This document shows positions 1-8,060 of a DNA stretch of 50,258 nt, piece after piece. This DNA comes from Silicimonas sp. (GTDB lineage Bacteria; Pseudomonadota; Alphaproteobacteria; Rhodobacterales; Rhodobacteraceae). The notes under the pieces are model-generated. The model had not been told where the DNA came from and ran no database searches. It worked only from the letters and a program-made list of their open reading frames with translations. The stretch is taken from NCBI GenBank assembly GCA_022824315.1, contig JAJEAC010000038.1, forward strand, positions 1 through 50,258, given 5' to 3'. Position numbers and translations under genes: made by a program. How positions within the stretch are numbered: the first letter of the stretch is position 1; the number at the start of each line of letters is the position of its first letter.

Positions 1-99
1 GTCCTTGACCGCGACGTCAACGCTGCCCGCAACGTGCTGCAACAGCTCAAGGGGCCGGGAACCGGCCTTCGGTCGCGAAGCGTGCGGGTTGCCGCGTAG
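1..99 (+). CDS. tnpB: TnpB (OrfB) RNA-guided nuclease, C-terminal end only
   Basis: The window opens inside a reading frame that ends at TAG 97-99. Its first residues, LDRDVNAARNVLQQL, are the signature that follows the zinc ribbon at the C-terminus of IS200/IS605-type TnpB proteins; the final Asp/Asn-rich motif belongs to the RuvC-like catalytic region. Only 32 residues are visible, so completeness cannot be judged. A perfect hairpin typical of these elements' right end follows 13 bases after the stop. A second, frameshifted TnpB relic lies near 19.0-19.35 kb. Confidence 0.8.
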   Translation, partial: VLDRDVNAARNVLQQLKGPGTGLRSRSVRVAA

Positions 100-112
100 C
101 TTGGCCGAGAAG

Positions 113-132
113 CCGTCGCCTTCAGGCGACGG
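113..132 (+). repeat. Right-end hairpin of the IS200/IS605-type element
   Basis: CCGTCGCC-TTCA-GGCGACGG is a perfect 8-bp stem with a 4-base loop, followed by GAGTGTTCAC. This layout (tnpB stop, short gap, stable hairpin, then TTCA at the boundary) is the usual right end of IS605/IS1341-type elements. In TnpB systems the same segment forms the 3' scaffold of the guide (omega/re) RNA, and the guide is the flanking DNA. By that model the flank starts near position 141. Confidence 0.65.
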
Positions 133-357
133 AGTGTTCACCTTGATGCGGATTCGGCGCAGCGCGACCTGATCGTGCCGGCGGCCTTTCCGACAAGTGC
201 AATCTGGAAGACGATGAGGGGATTGCAGCCGTGAGCCGCCATTGCGCTCGGGCAGCTGCCGGATCGTCGCGTTCGCGCATGCCTGCTGTCGGATCTCGAA
301 CTGCCTCCAGGCCATGGCTGCACAGGGGTTCGCCACATGATGACACGTGGGTCGGGA
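133..357. other. Flank of the TnpB element; possible tail of an interrupted gene
   Basis: No complete gene is visible. Just beyond the presumed element end, frame 142-234 (+) reads LDADSAQRDLIVPAAFPTSA and continues to a TGA at 232-234. Its composition looks protein-like, so it may be the C-terminal tail of a gene disrupted by the insertion. The tail is not recognised as any family. Confidence 0.3.
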
Positions 358-1035
358 TCAGCCTTTCTTGATGCCGGTCATATCGACGTCGATTCCCGGC
401 GATCGGCTGATGAGCTGTGACAGCCGCTCGCGGAAATAGGCTGCGTGGCTGGTCATCTCGTCGATCAGGGTTGCGCGATCCCGGTCTTCGATGGCCTTGA
501 TGATCTTCAGATGCTCGGAAATTGCCCGTTCGAACAGGGGCATCTGCGTTTCGCCGAACTCTTCGGCATGGCCGTATTCGTCGCGAAAAATGAAATAGGA
601 GACCCGACGCGCCAGGTTGGTAAGTTGCCAGGAATAACGCGTCAGGAACGAGTTCTGCGTTGCCCTGGCAAGCCTGTGGTGGAATTCCGCATTTGAGGCG
701 GTGACGCCAAGAAAGTCCAGTTCACTGGCGCGTGCTTCATAGGCTTCCTCGGTTCGCCGCAGATCGCCGATCAAGTCCTTGTTCCGGAACACCAGTACCG
801 ACGCCACGGTACGTTCGGACAGGATATAGGCCTCGAACAGTTCGCGCGTGTTGATGATGTTCAAGGGCGTGACCCGAAGACCGCGATTGCCGCGGGATTC
901 GATCAGGCCTTCCGAGATCAGCCGGTTCAACGCCTCGCGCAGGGGCGTTCGACCGATGTCCAGCTCGGACAACAGCCTTTTTTCGTCGATGTTGTATCCC
1001 GGCTCGAGCGTGAGATCGACGATTCGATCCCGCAA
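358..1035 (-). CDS. GntR-family transcriptional regulator, FCD (FadR-like) type
   Basis: About 225 residues from a TTG at 1035. The N-terminal winged helix contains the GntR signature (LLSELDIGRTPLREALNRL, then EGLIE). The C-terminal half is an all-helical FCD ligand domain with the family's spaced His residues (EFHHRLARA, ISEHLKII, TSHAAYF). The start is uncertain: the first DNA-binding helix seems to begin about 15-20 codons earlier (frame reads GATSLLRDRIVDL), yet no ATG, GTG or TTG lies in frame upstream. GAGG followed by ATC/ATT codons at 1099-1107 could be a rare start. It is the last gene of a leftward operon that also carries hyuB, hyuA, a monooxygenase, a DinB-like and an ABM gene, whose promoter has an AT-rich dyad. 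Autoregulation and control of the whole locus are likely. Confidence 0.9.
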   Translation of the reverse strand: MRDRIVDLTLEPGYNIDEKRLLSELDIGRTPLREALNRLISEGLIESRGNRGLRVTPLNIINTRELFEAYILSERTVASVLVFRNKDLIGDLRRTEEAYEARASELDFLGVTASNAEFHHRLARATQNSFLTRYSWQLTNLARRVSYFIFRDEYGHAEEFGETQMPLFERAISEHLKIIKAIEDRDRATLIDEMTSHAAYFRERLSQLISRSPGIDVDMTGIKKG

Positions 1036-1124
1036 CAGGCTTGTCGCACCATCCGTTCTCGAGATGGTCTCTGCGGGACGGAGGGCATTGTCTTGCTTAA
1101 TGATGATCGTTGCCTCGGTTGCCG

Positions 1125-2804
1125 TTAGTCCGCTTTCTTGCGTGCTGTCCCGTAATTCTCATCGATGAATCCTGCCGAGAACTTTCCGCTTCCCAAGTCG
1201 TCATCCAAGGCGTCCTGCGATCTCCTTTGCGGGTCGCCATATCCGCCGGCACCTGCCGTGATGACACTTATAACGCCGCTTGGACCGACGCGCAAAGTCG
1301 AGGGCTTGTTGGCAAGCCTGGTTTCCTTGCCGTCGTCATGGAGCACCGCGAATCGTCCCGTCCCTCCCGGACCGCCGCCGAAAATGCCCCATGGCGGGTT
1401 GACGAAACGCTCGCCTTGGCCCGAGAATGTCGTCTCGTGACCAAGCGGGCGGTAGTCGCGACGAAGCGCGAGGCCACCGCGGTACTTGCCTGCGCCACCC
1501 GAATCCTCGACGAGTTCGTAACGCTCGATCATCAGTGGATACTCGGTTTCAAGCGCTTCGATCGGCAGGTTCGAGGTGTTGGTCATATGGATCTGGACCC
1601 CGTCCGTTCCGTCCTTGTAGGCGCGTGCGCCCGCGCCACCCCCCAACGTCTCGAGATAGACATAGTACCGGCCGTTTTCGCCCCGCCCAAAGAAGGCTGC
1701 CGAGGTGTTCGCGCCGTTCGATGCGCCAATGATGCGTTCGGGATAGGCAGGTGCCAACGCGCCAAAGATCACGTCGACGATCCGCTGTGCCGTTTGCGCT
1801 CGCGCCGCGGACGCTGCCGGGAAGGCCGCATTCACGATCGAGCCTTCCTCGGCCTTGATTGTCACCGGGTCGAGCATCCCGTGGTTCTGCGGGCAATCGG
1901 GATCCAGAAGCACTTTCATGCAGTACAGGCAGGCCGCCTGAAGACCGGCCATGGTGACGTTGTTGTTGCCTTCAACCTGTTCTTCAGTGCCGTGGAAATC
2001 GAATTCGATTTCATCACCCGATACCGTGATCGCAACCTTGATGCGGATGTTCTCGCGCGAAAGCCCGTCATCGTCGATCAGGTCTTCGAATTCATAGACT
2101 CCATCAGGCAGGTCGCGGATCGCTGCACGGGTCCGGCGGGCAACGGCGGCGATAATGGCGTCGCAGCCCTCGATCACCCGATCCGCGCCCCATCGCTTGA
2201 TAAGCGGCAATGCGCGGCGGACTCCCAATTGGTTCGACGCGATCTGCGCGTTGTAGTCACCCAGTCTTTCCTCGGGGACGCGGACGTTCAGAAGCACAAG
2301 GTCCATCACGTCCTGAACGACCTTGCCGGCTTCCATCAGCCGGATTGGCGGGATGCGCAGGCCTTCCTGGTAGATCTCGGTCATTCCCCCCGCCATCGAG
2401 CCCGGTGACATTCCCCCGATGTCGGCATGGTGGGCGATGTTGCAGGCAAACATGATCAGCCGCCCTTCGTGAAAGATCGGCGTTGCGACGGCCACGTCCG
2501 GCAGGTGTGATCCGCGTCCGACATAGGGGTCGTTCGACATGTACATGTCGCCTGGCTTCATGCCGTCCTTGCCGAATTTTTCCAGCACGACTTCGACCAG
2601 CCCCAGCATGGACGCAAGGTGCAGCGGCATGCTTTCTCCCTGGACGACAACACGCCCGTCGGGATCGAATAGCGCGGTGGAATGGTCCTTTCGTTCCTTG
2701 ATGTTGGTCGAGTAGGACGCCTTCATCAACGCGATGTACATCTCGTCTGCAACGCTCGCCATTGCGTTCCGAAGGATCTCGGCTTCAATCGGAGAAATCG
2801 CCAT
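1125..2804 (-). CDS. hyuB: Hydantoinase B / oxoprolinase-type subunit
   Basis: 559 residues, full length for the HyuB family (hydantoinase B, 5-oxoprolinase C-half, acetone carboxylase alpha relatives). The N-terminus (PIEAEILRNAMASVADEM), the YMSNDPYVGRGSHLPDV block and the Gly-rich GIFGGGPGGTGRF near the C-terminus are family hallmarks. It acts with HyuA, whose stop lies only 3 bases before this ATG, in ATP-dependent opening of cyclic amides such as N-methylhydantoin or 5-oxoproline; some members carboxylate ketones instead. The sequence does not define the substrate, but the neighbouring amidohydrolases favour a cyclic amide over a ketone. Confidence 0.9.
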   Translation of the reverse strand: MAISPIEAEILRNAMASVADEMYIALMKASYSTNIKERKDHSTALFDPDGRVVVQGESMPLHLASMLGLVEVVLEKFGKDGMKPGDMYMSNDPYVGRGSHLPDVAVATPIFHEGRLIMFACNIAHHADIGGMSPGSMAGGMTEIYQEGLRIPPIRLMEAGKVVQDVMDLVLLNVRVPEERLGDYNAQIASNQLGVRRALPLIKRWGADRVIEGCDAIIAAVARRTRAAIRDLPDGVYEFEDLIDDDGLSRENIRIKVAITVSGDEIEFDFHGTEEQVEGNNNVTMAGLQAACLYCMKVLLDPDCPQNHGMLDPVTIKAEEGSIVNAAFPAASAARAQTAQRIVDVIFGALAPAYPERIIGASNGANTSAAFFGRGENGRYYVYLETLGGGAGARAYKDGTDGVQIHMTNTSNLPIEALETEYPLMIERYELVEDSGGAGKYRGGLALRRDYRPLGHETTFSGQGERFVNPPWGIFGGGPGGTGRFAVLHDDGKETRLANKPSTLRVGPSGVISVITAGAGGYGDPQRRSQDALDDDLGSGKFSAGFIDENYGTARKKAD

Positions 2805-2807
2805 GGC

Positions 2808-4850
2808 TCAGCATCCCTTCACGTCGATGACAAGGTTGCCCCAGGGGTCTGTTGTGGCCCTGTCACCCGGGAAGATCAGAACCGTCGTGTCCATCTGTTC
2901 GACAATGGCGGGGCCTTCGATGACCTGTTCCTTGGACAGATCACTGCGGCTGAACAGCGGCGTTTCGATCCGTTCGGTGCCTTCGAACAGCGTCATGCGG
3001 TGTCCGTCGGGCGTTGCAGGGGCGGTCTCCGGTGCCATCGGAAGTTCAGGCTTTTCCAATTCGCCAATGGCTTTGACGGCCACGTTCACGATCTGGACCG
3101 CTTCGCTTTCCGAGGCAAATCCATAGGTGAATTCGTGCGCCGCAAGGAACGCCCTCGTGAGGTCGGCGATCAGGGCATCGTCGTCCTTTGCCAGATCCAA
3201 TTCGAGCGTGAGTTCGTAATTCTGACCGAAATTGCGTGCGTCAACGGTCCACATCCTGCGTTGCAGGTGGCTGGGCACGTCTTCGGAGGCGAACCACTCG
3301 GTTGAACGTGCGTCCAGCTCTGCGGCGGCACTGCGCAGTTTGGCGACACCGGTCTTGCTGAGGCCCGAAAGCGTGGTCACGACGAAATCGGTGGACAGGG
3401 AGGCGTTGAGCGCACCTTCGGCACAAAGGATGCCCGGATCGGGGGGAACCACGATTTGCGGGATGCCAAGATCTCGCGCGACCTCGGTTGCGAAGAGCGC
3501 GCCTGCACCGCCATAGACGAAGAGAGAGAAATCGCCAGGGTGATGCCCGCGTTCGACCGAGATTGACCGGATGGCCTTCACCATGGTCGCTGCGGCCACG
3601 CGCAGGATACCTAGCGCGGCTTCGTCAGCGGTGACGCCGAGCCTTTCCGCCAGCGCGGTGATGCCCTGAACGGCAAGTTCCGATTTGATGGGCATGCGTC
3701 CGGCAAGCAGGGACTCGCCGTTGAGGCGGCCCAGCATGACATTCGCATCCGTCACGGTCACTTCGGTGCCGCCCAGGTCATAGCAAAGCGGCCCCGGTAC
3801 GGCGCCAGCGCTTTGCGGTCCGACTTTCAGGAGGTCGTCGCGGTCAATCCATGCAATGGAACCGCCGCCAGCACCGACCGCGTTCACATCCAGCGCCGGG
3901 ATGCGGACCGGAAATCCTGCAAGATCGCGTTCGTTCACCTCGATCGCATTGCCGTCTTTCAAAAGGGCGACATCGGCTGAAGTGCCTCCGACATCGAGCG
4001 TGATGATATTTTCGAACCCGGCCGCCAAGGCGCGTCGCTGCGCGCCCTGCACGCCTGCTGCAGGGCCGGACAGCGAGGCACGCACCGGAAATTCCTTGGC
4101 CATCCGGATCGACATCAGCCCGCCGGCGCTTTGACTTATCTTGACTTCGGAATCGATGCCGAGGTCAGCGACCGATTGCGTCAACCGGTCGAGATAGGAT
4201 CCGATGATCGTGATCAGGGCTGCATTCAGGACCGTCGTGGAAAACCGTTCGTACTCGCGAAATTCCGGATAGACATCCGACGAACAAAGCACCGAGACGT
4301 TGCTTGGAAGTGCCTCTCGCAGCAGCGCCGCCGCACGCTGCTCGTCTTCGGGGAAGGCGTAGGAATGGAGGAAGCAAACGACCACGCAGTCCACGTTTTC
4401 GTCACCTAGCCGTGCTGCCGCCGCAAGGACCGCGTTTTCGTCAAGCGGCACGTGAGTGCTTCCATCGGCAAGCGTGCGCTGCGGCACGTCGATCCTGAGC
4501 CGGCGCTCGACCAACGGGGCAGGATGGTCGGAGTGCATGTCGTAAACCGAGGGTCGTGTCTGCCGCCCGATTTCCAGAAGATCACGAAACCCGGCCGATG
4601 TGATCAGCGCCACCCTTCCATGCTTGCGCTGGATCAGGGCGTTTGTGCCTACCGTTGTGCCATGCGCCAACCGCCTGACCCCGTCGCCCGACAGGTTGTG
4701 CTGTCCCAGAACGGCGGACAGTCCGTCGACGATCGCGCGTTCCGGCGCGTCCGGAGTGGATGGCAGTTTGTGCAGCAAGAGGGTTTGACCGTCATCGCGA
4801 TTGACCGCGATGTCGGTGAAAGTTCCGCCCACATCTACGCCGATGTACAT
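2808..4850 (-). CDS. hyuA: Hydantoinase A / oxoprolinase-type ATPase subunit
   Basis: 680 residues from ATG 4850, which is preceded by AGGGGATCACC. The start gives the standard N-terminus MYIGVDVGGTFTDIAV, an acetate/sugar kinase-hsp70-actin phosphate-binding loop. Further family motifs are LAHGTTVGTNALIQRK, the second phosphate loop TLDVGGTSADVAL, NAVGAGGGSIAW and FVYGGAGALFATEVARDLG. HyuA uses ATP to activate the cyclic amide while HyuB supplies the second half of the active site. It lies 20 bases after the monooxygenase stop and 3 bases before hyuB, so all are co-transcribed. N-methylhydantoinase, oxoprolinase and caprolactamase relatives cannot be told apart by eye. Confidence 0.9.
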   Translation of the reverse strand: MYIGVDVGGTFTDIAVNRDDGQTLLLHKLPSTPDAPERAIVDGLSAVLGQHNLSGDGVRRLAHGTTVGTNALIQRKHGRVALITSAGFRDLLEIGRQTRPSVYDMHSDHPAPLVERRLRIDVPQRTLADGSTHVPLDENAVLAAAARLGDENVDCVVVCFLHSYAFPEDEQRAAALLREALPSNVSVLCSSDVYPEFREYERFSTTVLNAALITIIGSYLDRLTQSVADLGIDSEVKISQSAGGLMSIRMAKEFPVRASLSGPAAGVQGAQRRALAAGFENIITLDVGGTSADVALLKDGNAIEVNERDLAGFPVRIPALDVNAVGAGGGSIAWIDRDDLLKVGPQSAGAVPGPLCYDLGGTEVTVTDANVMLGRLNGESLLAGRMPIKSELAVQGITALAERLGVTADEAALGILRVAAATMVKAIRSISVERGHHPGDFSLFVYGGAGALFATEVARDLGIPQIVVPPDPGILCAEGALNASLSTDFVVTTLSGLSKTGVAKLRSAAAELDARSTEWFASEDVPSHLQRRMWTVDARNFGQNYELTLELDLAKDDDALIADLTRAFLAAHEFTYGFASESEAVQIVNVAVKAIGELEKPELPMAPETAPATPDGHRMTLFEGTERIETPLFSRSDLSKEQVIEGPAIVEQMDTTVLIFPGDRATTDPWGNLVIDVKGC

Positions 4851-4870
4851 ACGGTGATCCCCTTTTCCCG

Positions 4871-6133
4871 CTAAGACACGCAAACCGTGGCGGATTGCTT
4901 GAGGAAGGCCTGAACCTGATCCGCGACCAGTTGCGCGTCTTCGCCCACTCCGTAGAGGATCCCCGACTTGCGTTTGGTCATCCAATTCAGTCCGCAAAAG
5001 AACAACCCGTGAAGCGGGCTCGCAGCGCCTTCAGTAGTCGGATAGCCTAGAGCGTCCACCGGCACGCCGTCGATCCAGGAAAAGTCGTAGGCAAAGCCGG
5101 TGGCCCAGATCACCGTGCCGATGCCGGCCTGGTCCAGGTCCAGCGTCAGGGGCGAAACCGGACGCTGCTGATCCGGGTCCATATGCCCCAGATCTTCGTC
5201 GCCTTTCGGGGCGTCGATACCGTGGTCTTCGATGAAGCCGTCGGTCCGCGCGACAAGGTCGTCGCAGAACCTGTCGGCCCACTCCAGGTTTTGGTGCAGG
5301 TCGTCCTTGAATTTCAGCGTGCGTCCCTTGACGTCAATGAACCGGCCCAACAGGTGCACGCCACGTTCGGCAAATCGGTAAAGGCTGACCAGACCGCCGC
5401 CATCGCGGCCTGTCAGATGCGGGTCGCCGACGAAGCGCTGGCCTGGTTCGTCCAGCATATCGGGTGTTCGGTCGAGAAGCCCCATCACCTTTTGCCAGTA
5501 CAGCACGTCCTTGCCGCGATAGGTGCGCGGCAGGCGACCGGTGCGAGAGACGCAAAGAAATGTCTCGCGACCGGCGCGCAGGAAATCTTCGGCGATCTGG
5601 CAACCTGTTTGGCCCGAGCCGACGATCATGACCGCACCATCGGCGGCCTGATCCGGGTTCTTGTAGCTTTCGGCATGAAGCTGGCGGATATCGCCCGGAA
5701 GTGACTTGGATACGGCAGGAAGCTTCGGGTGTTGGTAGGTCGCGGTGGCAACGATGACTGCGCGCGCGCGGATGTTGCCCTTGTCCGTCGTGACGTGAAA
5801 TTCCTCGCCGTTCCTCTTGATCCTCCGGACATCGACCTCGCTGGTCACGGGCGCATTGAACGAGGCTGCCCAGCTTTTCAGGTAGGCGACGAACTCATCG
5901 CGCTGCATGAAGCCGTCCGGGTCGTCCCCCTCATACGGGCGGCCAGGCAGGTTCACTGTCCAGTTCGGTGTCACCAGACAGAAGCTGTCCCACCTGTGGC
6001 GTTCCCAGGCGTGACCCACGCCGCCACGGTCCACGACGCGGTGAGGCACGCCCGCCTGCGTCAAATGGAAACTTGCAGAAAGACCGCCCTGGCCCGCGCC
6101 TACAATCAGGACGTCTTCTTCCCACTCGCTCAC
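4871..6133 (-). CDS. Flavin-containing monooxygenase-like NAD(P)/FAD oxidoreductase
   Basis: 420 residues if it starts at GTG 6131-6133, which overlaps the upstream DinB-like stop as GTGA; an alternative GTG lies at 6148. The N-terminal FAD loop is VLIVGAGQGGLSASF, the second dinucleotide loop is MIVGSGQTGCQIAEDF, and the C-terminal ATGFAYDFSWI motif is typical of FMO/Baeyer-Villiger-like enzymes (CzcO group). PNWTVNLPGRPYEGDDPDGF is characteristic of this subgroup. It probably oxygenates a nitrogen or carbon centre of the pathway substrate using NADPH and O2. The position between dinB-like and hyuA in one leftward operon suggests an early oxidative step before ring opening; that order is inference. 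Confidence 0.85.
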   Translation of the reverse strand: MSEWEEDVLIVGAGQGGLSASFHLTQAGVPHRVVDRGGVGHAWERHRWDSFCLVTPNWTVNLPGRPYEGDDPDGFMQRDEFVAYLKSWAASFNAPVTSEVDVRRIKRNGEEFHVTTDKGNIRARAVIVATATYQHPKLPAVSKSLPGDIRQLHAESYKNPDQAADGAVMIVGSGQTGCQIAEDFLRAGRETFLCVSRTGRLPRTYRGKDVLYWQKVMGLLDRTPDMLDEPGQRFVGDPHLTGRDGGGLVSLYRFAERGVHLLGRFIDVKGRTLKFKDDLHQNLEWADRFCDDLVARTDGFIEDHGIDAPKGDEDLGHMDPDQQRPVSPLTLDLDQAGIGTVIWATGFAYDFSWIDGVPVDALGYPTTEGAASPLHGLFFCGLNWMTKRKSGILYGVGEDAQLVADQVQAFLKQSATVCVS

Positions 6134-6660
6134 CGCGTGTCGCTCCACTGGTCAGTGTCGCCGCGACCGAATTTCACCACGTCAACCGGCGGCGGATAGT
6201 GCCCGGTTTCGCTGATCATCTGGTGCACTTGGCCGCGGTGGTGAATCTGGTGCTGGAAAAGATTGGTCAGGCACAGCTTCTTGGGCAGCGAGAAAATCTC
6301 TTCCCGATCCATGCCGACCGCCGTGAAAGTCAGATTGGCGTCGAGATCCTCCTGGGTCATTCGCGCGCAGAAATCGGAGTACCAGACGTCGTTTGCGCGA
6401 TGTGCCGCCGCAAGCGCGTCAAAGTCGTCATGGAGGACTTCGTCCAAGGTCGTGTAGGTGGTGGGTTTCCTTTCCAGCCGCTCGCGATAGATCAGGTCGG
6501 CAAGCAATACGTGATTCATCGTGTTGTGAATCGAACGGAAAAAGGCCTTGCGGTCTTCCTTGCGCTCTTGGTCCGACAGTTTGCCAAGCGCGTTGTAGAT
6601 GCGGATATTTGCCCAAGCGTTGTAACGCGCGGCCGTTTCGACATCCAACAGCTCTGCCAT
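6130..6660 (-). CDS. DinB-family four-helix-bundle metalloprotein
   Basis: 176 residues beginning MAELLDVETAARYNAWANIR, a classic DinB/YfiT-like N-terminus. The family's metal ligands are visible: a His in HNTMNHVLLADLI and the HQIHHRGQ motif near residues 140-147. DinB proteins bind a divalent metal; some act as thiol-dependent isomerases or transferases, but most have no known activity. Its stop overlaps the monooxygenase start by 4 bases, implying translational coupling and a shared process. The specific role here is unknown. Confidence 0.85.
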   Translation of the reverse strand: MAELLDVETAARYNAWANIRIYNALGKLSDQERKEDRKAFFRSIHNTMNHVLLADLIYRERLERKPTTYTTLDEVLHDDFDALAAAHRANDVWYSDFCARMTQEDLDANLTFTAVGMDREEIFSLPKKLCLTNLFQHQIHHRGQVHQMISETGHYPPPVDVVKFGRGDTDQWSDTR

Positions 6661-6726
6661 GTTCCTGTCCCCTGGTGAGTGGGCGCATCGCCGTCCTGCG
6701 AGGCGAGCAGCGCCAGTTGCAGTTCG

Positions 6727-7035
6727 CTATGCTCCGCCGCCCTGGGCACGCACGTCGTATTCCACCGGGTCAGGATTGCCGCCTGGCAAGTACATGTGCT
6801 CGAACATGTCGATGATGTGCTGCAGGTCGGGGCTGTCGACGAAGGCATCGTAGCCCTTGCGATCCGTCCAAACCGTAAACGCGATGCGCTGAGGGTCCTC
6901 TGGCGTCGCCAGAAGCATCGCGCGAACGAAGCCTGCGTGCGTCTGCATGATCGGCACCGCGCCCGATTCGAACAGCTCCGCGTCCTCGCCCCAAAACTCG
7001 GGCTTGCACTTCCAATATGACATTCTGACATACAC
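6727..7035 (-). CDS. Antibiotic-biosynthesis-monooxygenase (ABM) fold protein, small
   Basis: 102 residues from a GTG at 7035 preceded by AAGGAG at a 9-base spacing; this ribosome site decides the start over the ATG at 7023. The size, beta-rich layout and features such as PIMQTHAGFVRAM and the hydrophobic IAFTVWTDRKGYDAF fit the dimeric alpha/beta ABM/NIPSNAP fold, usually a small oxygenase or substrate-binding protein. It is the first gene of the leftward operon, directly next to the AT-rich dyad at 7068-7086. Function is not deducible beyond the fold. Confidence 0.7.
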   Translation of the reverse strand: MYVRMSYWKCKPEFWGEDAELFESGAVPIMQTHAGFVRAMLLATPEDPQRIAFTVWTDRKGYDAFVDSPDLQHIIDMFEHMYLPGGNPDPVEYDVRAQGGGA

Positions 7036-7067
7036 CGCGGCGGTCTCCTTCCGGTGAATCAAGACCA

Positions 7068-7086
7068 GATATATTGAAGATATATT
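7068..7086. promoter_or_regulatory. Operator-like AT dyad, copy 1 (divergent promoter)
   Basis: GATATATT-GAA-GATATATT. Two ATATAT half-sites with an 11-base period sit between the divergent ABM gene (7035) and hydrolase gene (7156). The same element recurs at 11303-11321 and 16116-16134. As an AT-rich dyad of one helical turn it suits a GntR dimer; the local GntR protein is the obvious candidate. Confidence 0.65.
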
Positions 7087-7155
7087 TTGGTTGCAATGCA
7101 CATTCCCCTGACTTACCGTGCCTTAGGGCGCTCTCTCTTGGGGACAAATCCGACC

Positions 7156-8013
7156 ATGGCGGACAAGGTTTACGGCGAGTTCACGCAAGAAGAACTCGAT
7201 TACGATTACGACATGCGCGTGCGTTGCCCGCATTTCGCGGAGACCTTCAAGTTGATGGAGCCTCACAGCGAGCGCGTGGTCTCAAGATTCGAATGCCAGC
7301 TTGATGTCCCCTTTGGCAAAAGCGATCTCGAACGGCTGGACGTCTGGCCCGGGCGCGGCGGGTCGCCCGTCCTTCTGTTCATTCACGGCGGCTACTGGAG
7401 GGCCTTCGACAAGGACATGTTCCGGTTTGTCGCCGAACGGTTTGTCGAGGCGGGGGCAGCGGTTGTTCTGAACAACTATGAACTTTGCCCGAACGTCACG
7501 ATGGACACGATTGCCGAGCAAAACCGCCTGGCATTGAAGTGGATCTATGACAACGCAGCCAGGATCGGGGGCGACCCCGGACGCATACACGTCACGGGCC
7601 ATTCGGCAGGCGGCCATCTGACCGGCATTCTCCTGGCGACCGATTGGGAAGAGTACGGGCTGCCCTTCGATGTGGTGAACGGCGCCGTGCCGCTCAGCGG
7701 CCTGTTCGATCTGGAACCGTTGCGGATTTCCTATCTCAATGCCGACCTGAAGATGGACGGCGAGACGTCGCGCCGGAACAGCCCGGTCCACCACTTGCCG
7801 AAATGGATGCCCCCGACGGTGGTTGCTGTCGGTGGCGGCGAAACCAGCGAATTCCGCCGTCAGTCGCGGATTTACACGGACGCATGCCGGGATGCCGGGC
7901 TTGAGGTAAGCTACCTTGAAGTCGGCAACCACGACCATGTGAACGTGGTGGGGGAATACCGCAATCGTTTGAGCCCGCTCACGGCAGCGCTGTTTTCCCA
8001 AATGGGACTCTGA
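7156..8013 (+). CDS. Alpha/beta hydrolase, kynurenine-formamidase/arylformamidase-like
   Basis: 285 residues from ATG 7156; earlier in-frame ATGs at 7087 and 7096 lie against the operator and give a non-conserved leader. Motifs: the oxyanion-hole HGGYW at residues 77-81, the nucleophile elbow GHSAGG with Ser150, and a C-terminal catalytic His in VGNHDHVNVV. The HGGYW-type oxyanion hole and length match bacterial formamidase-like members of the family, which cleave N-formyl or ester bonds. It leads the TRAP transporter operon (47 bases to dctP). Together with HyuAB and the dimethylformamidase-like enzyme it makes a third C-N hydrolase in the regulon. Confidence 0.85.
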   Translation: MADKVYGEFTQEELDYDYDMRVRCPHFAETFKLMEPHSERVVSRFECQLDVPFGKSDLERLDVWPGRGGSPVLLFIHGGYWRAFDKDMFRFVAERFVEAGAAVVLNNYELCPNVTMDTIAEQNRLALKWIYDNAARIGGDPGRIHVTGHSAGGHLTGILLATDWEEYGLPFDVVNGAVPLSGLFDLEPLRISYLNADLKMDGETSRRNSPVHHLPKWMPPTVVAVGGGETSEFRRQSRIYTDACRDAGLEVSYLEVGNHDHVNVVGEYRNRLSPLTAALFSQMGL

Positions 8014-8060
8014 CCAAAGCCGGTCAGGCAAAATCAACATCAAGGAGTAGGAATCCGAAC

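Noticed and set aside
1110..2408. 432-residue open frame antisense to hyuB
   Set aside because: The opposite strand encodes a full-length HyuB with clear motifs; this frame has no recognisable domain and reflects GC-rich codon use.
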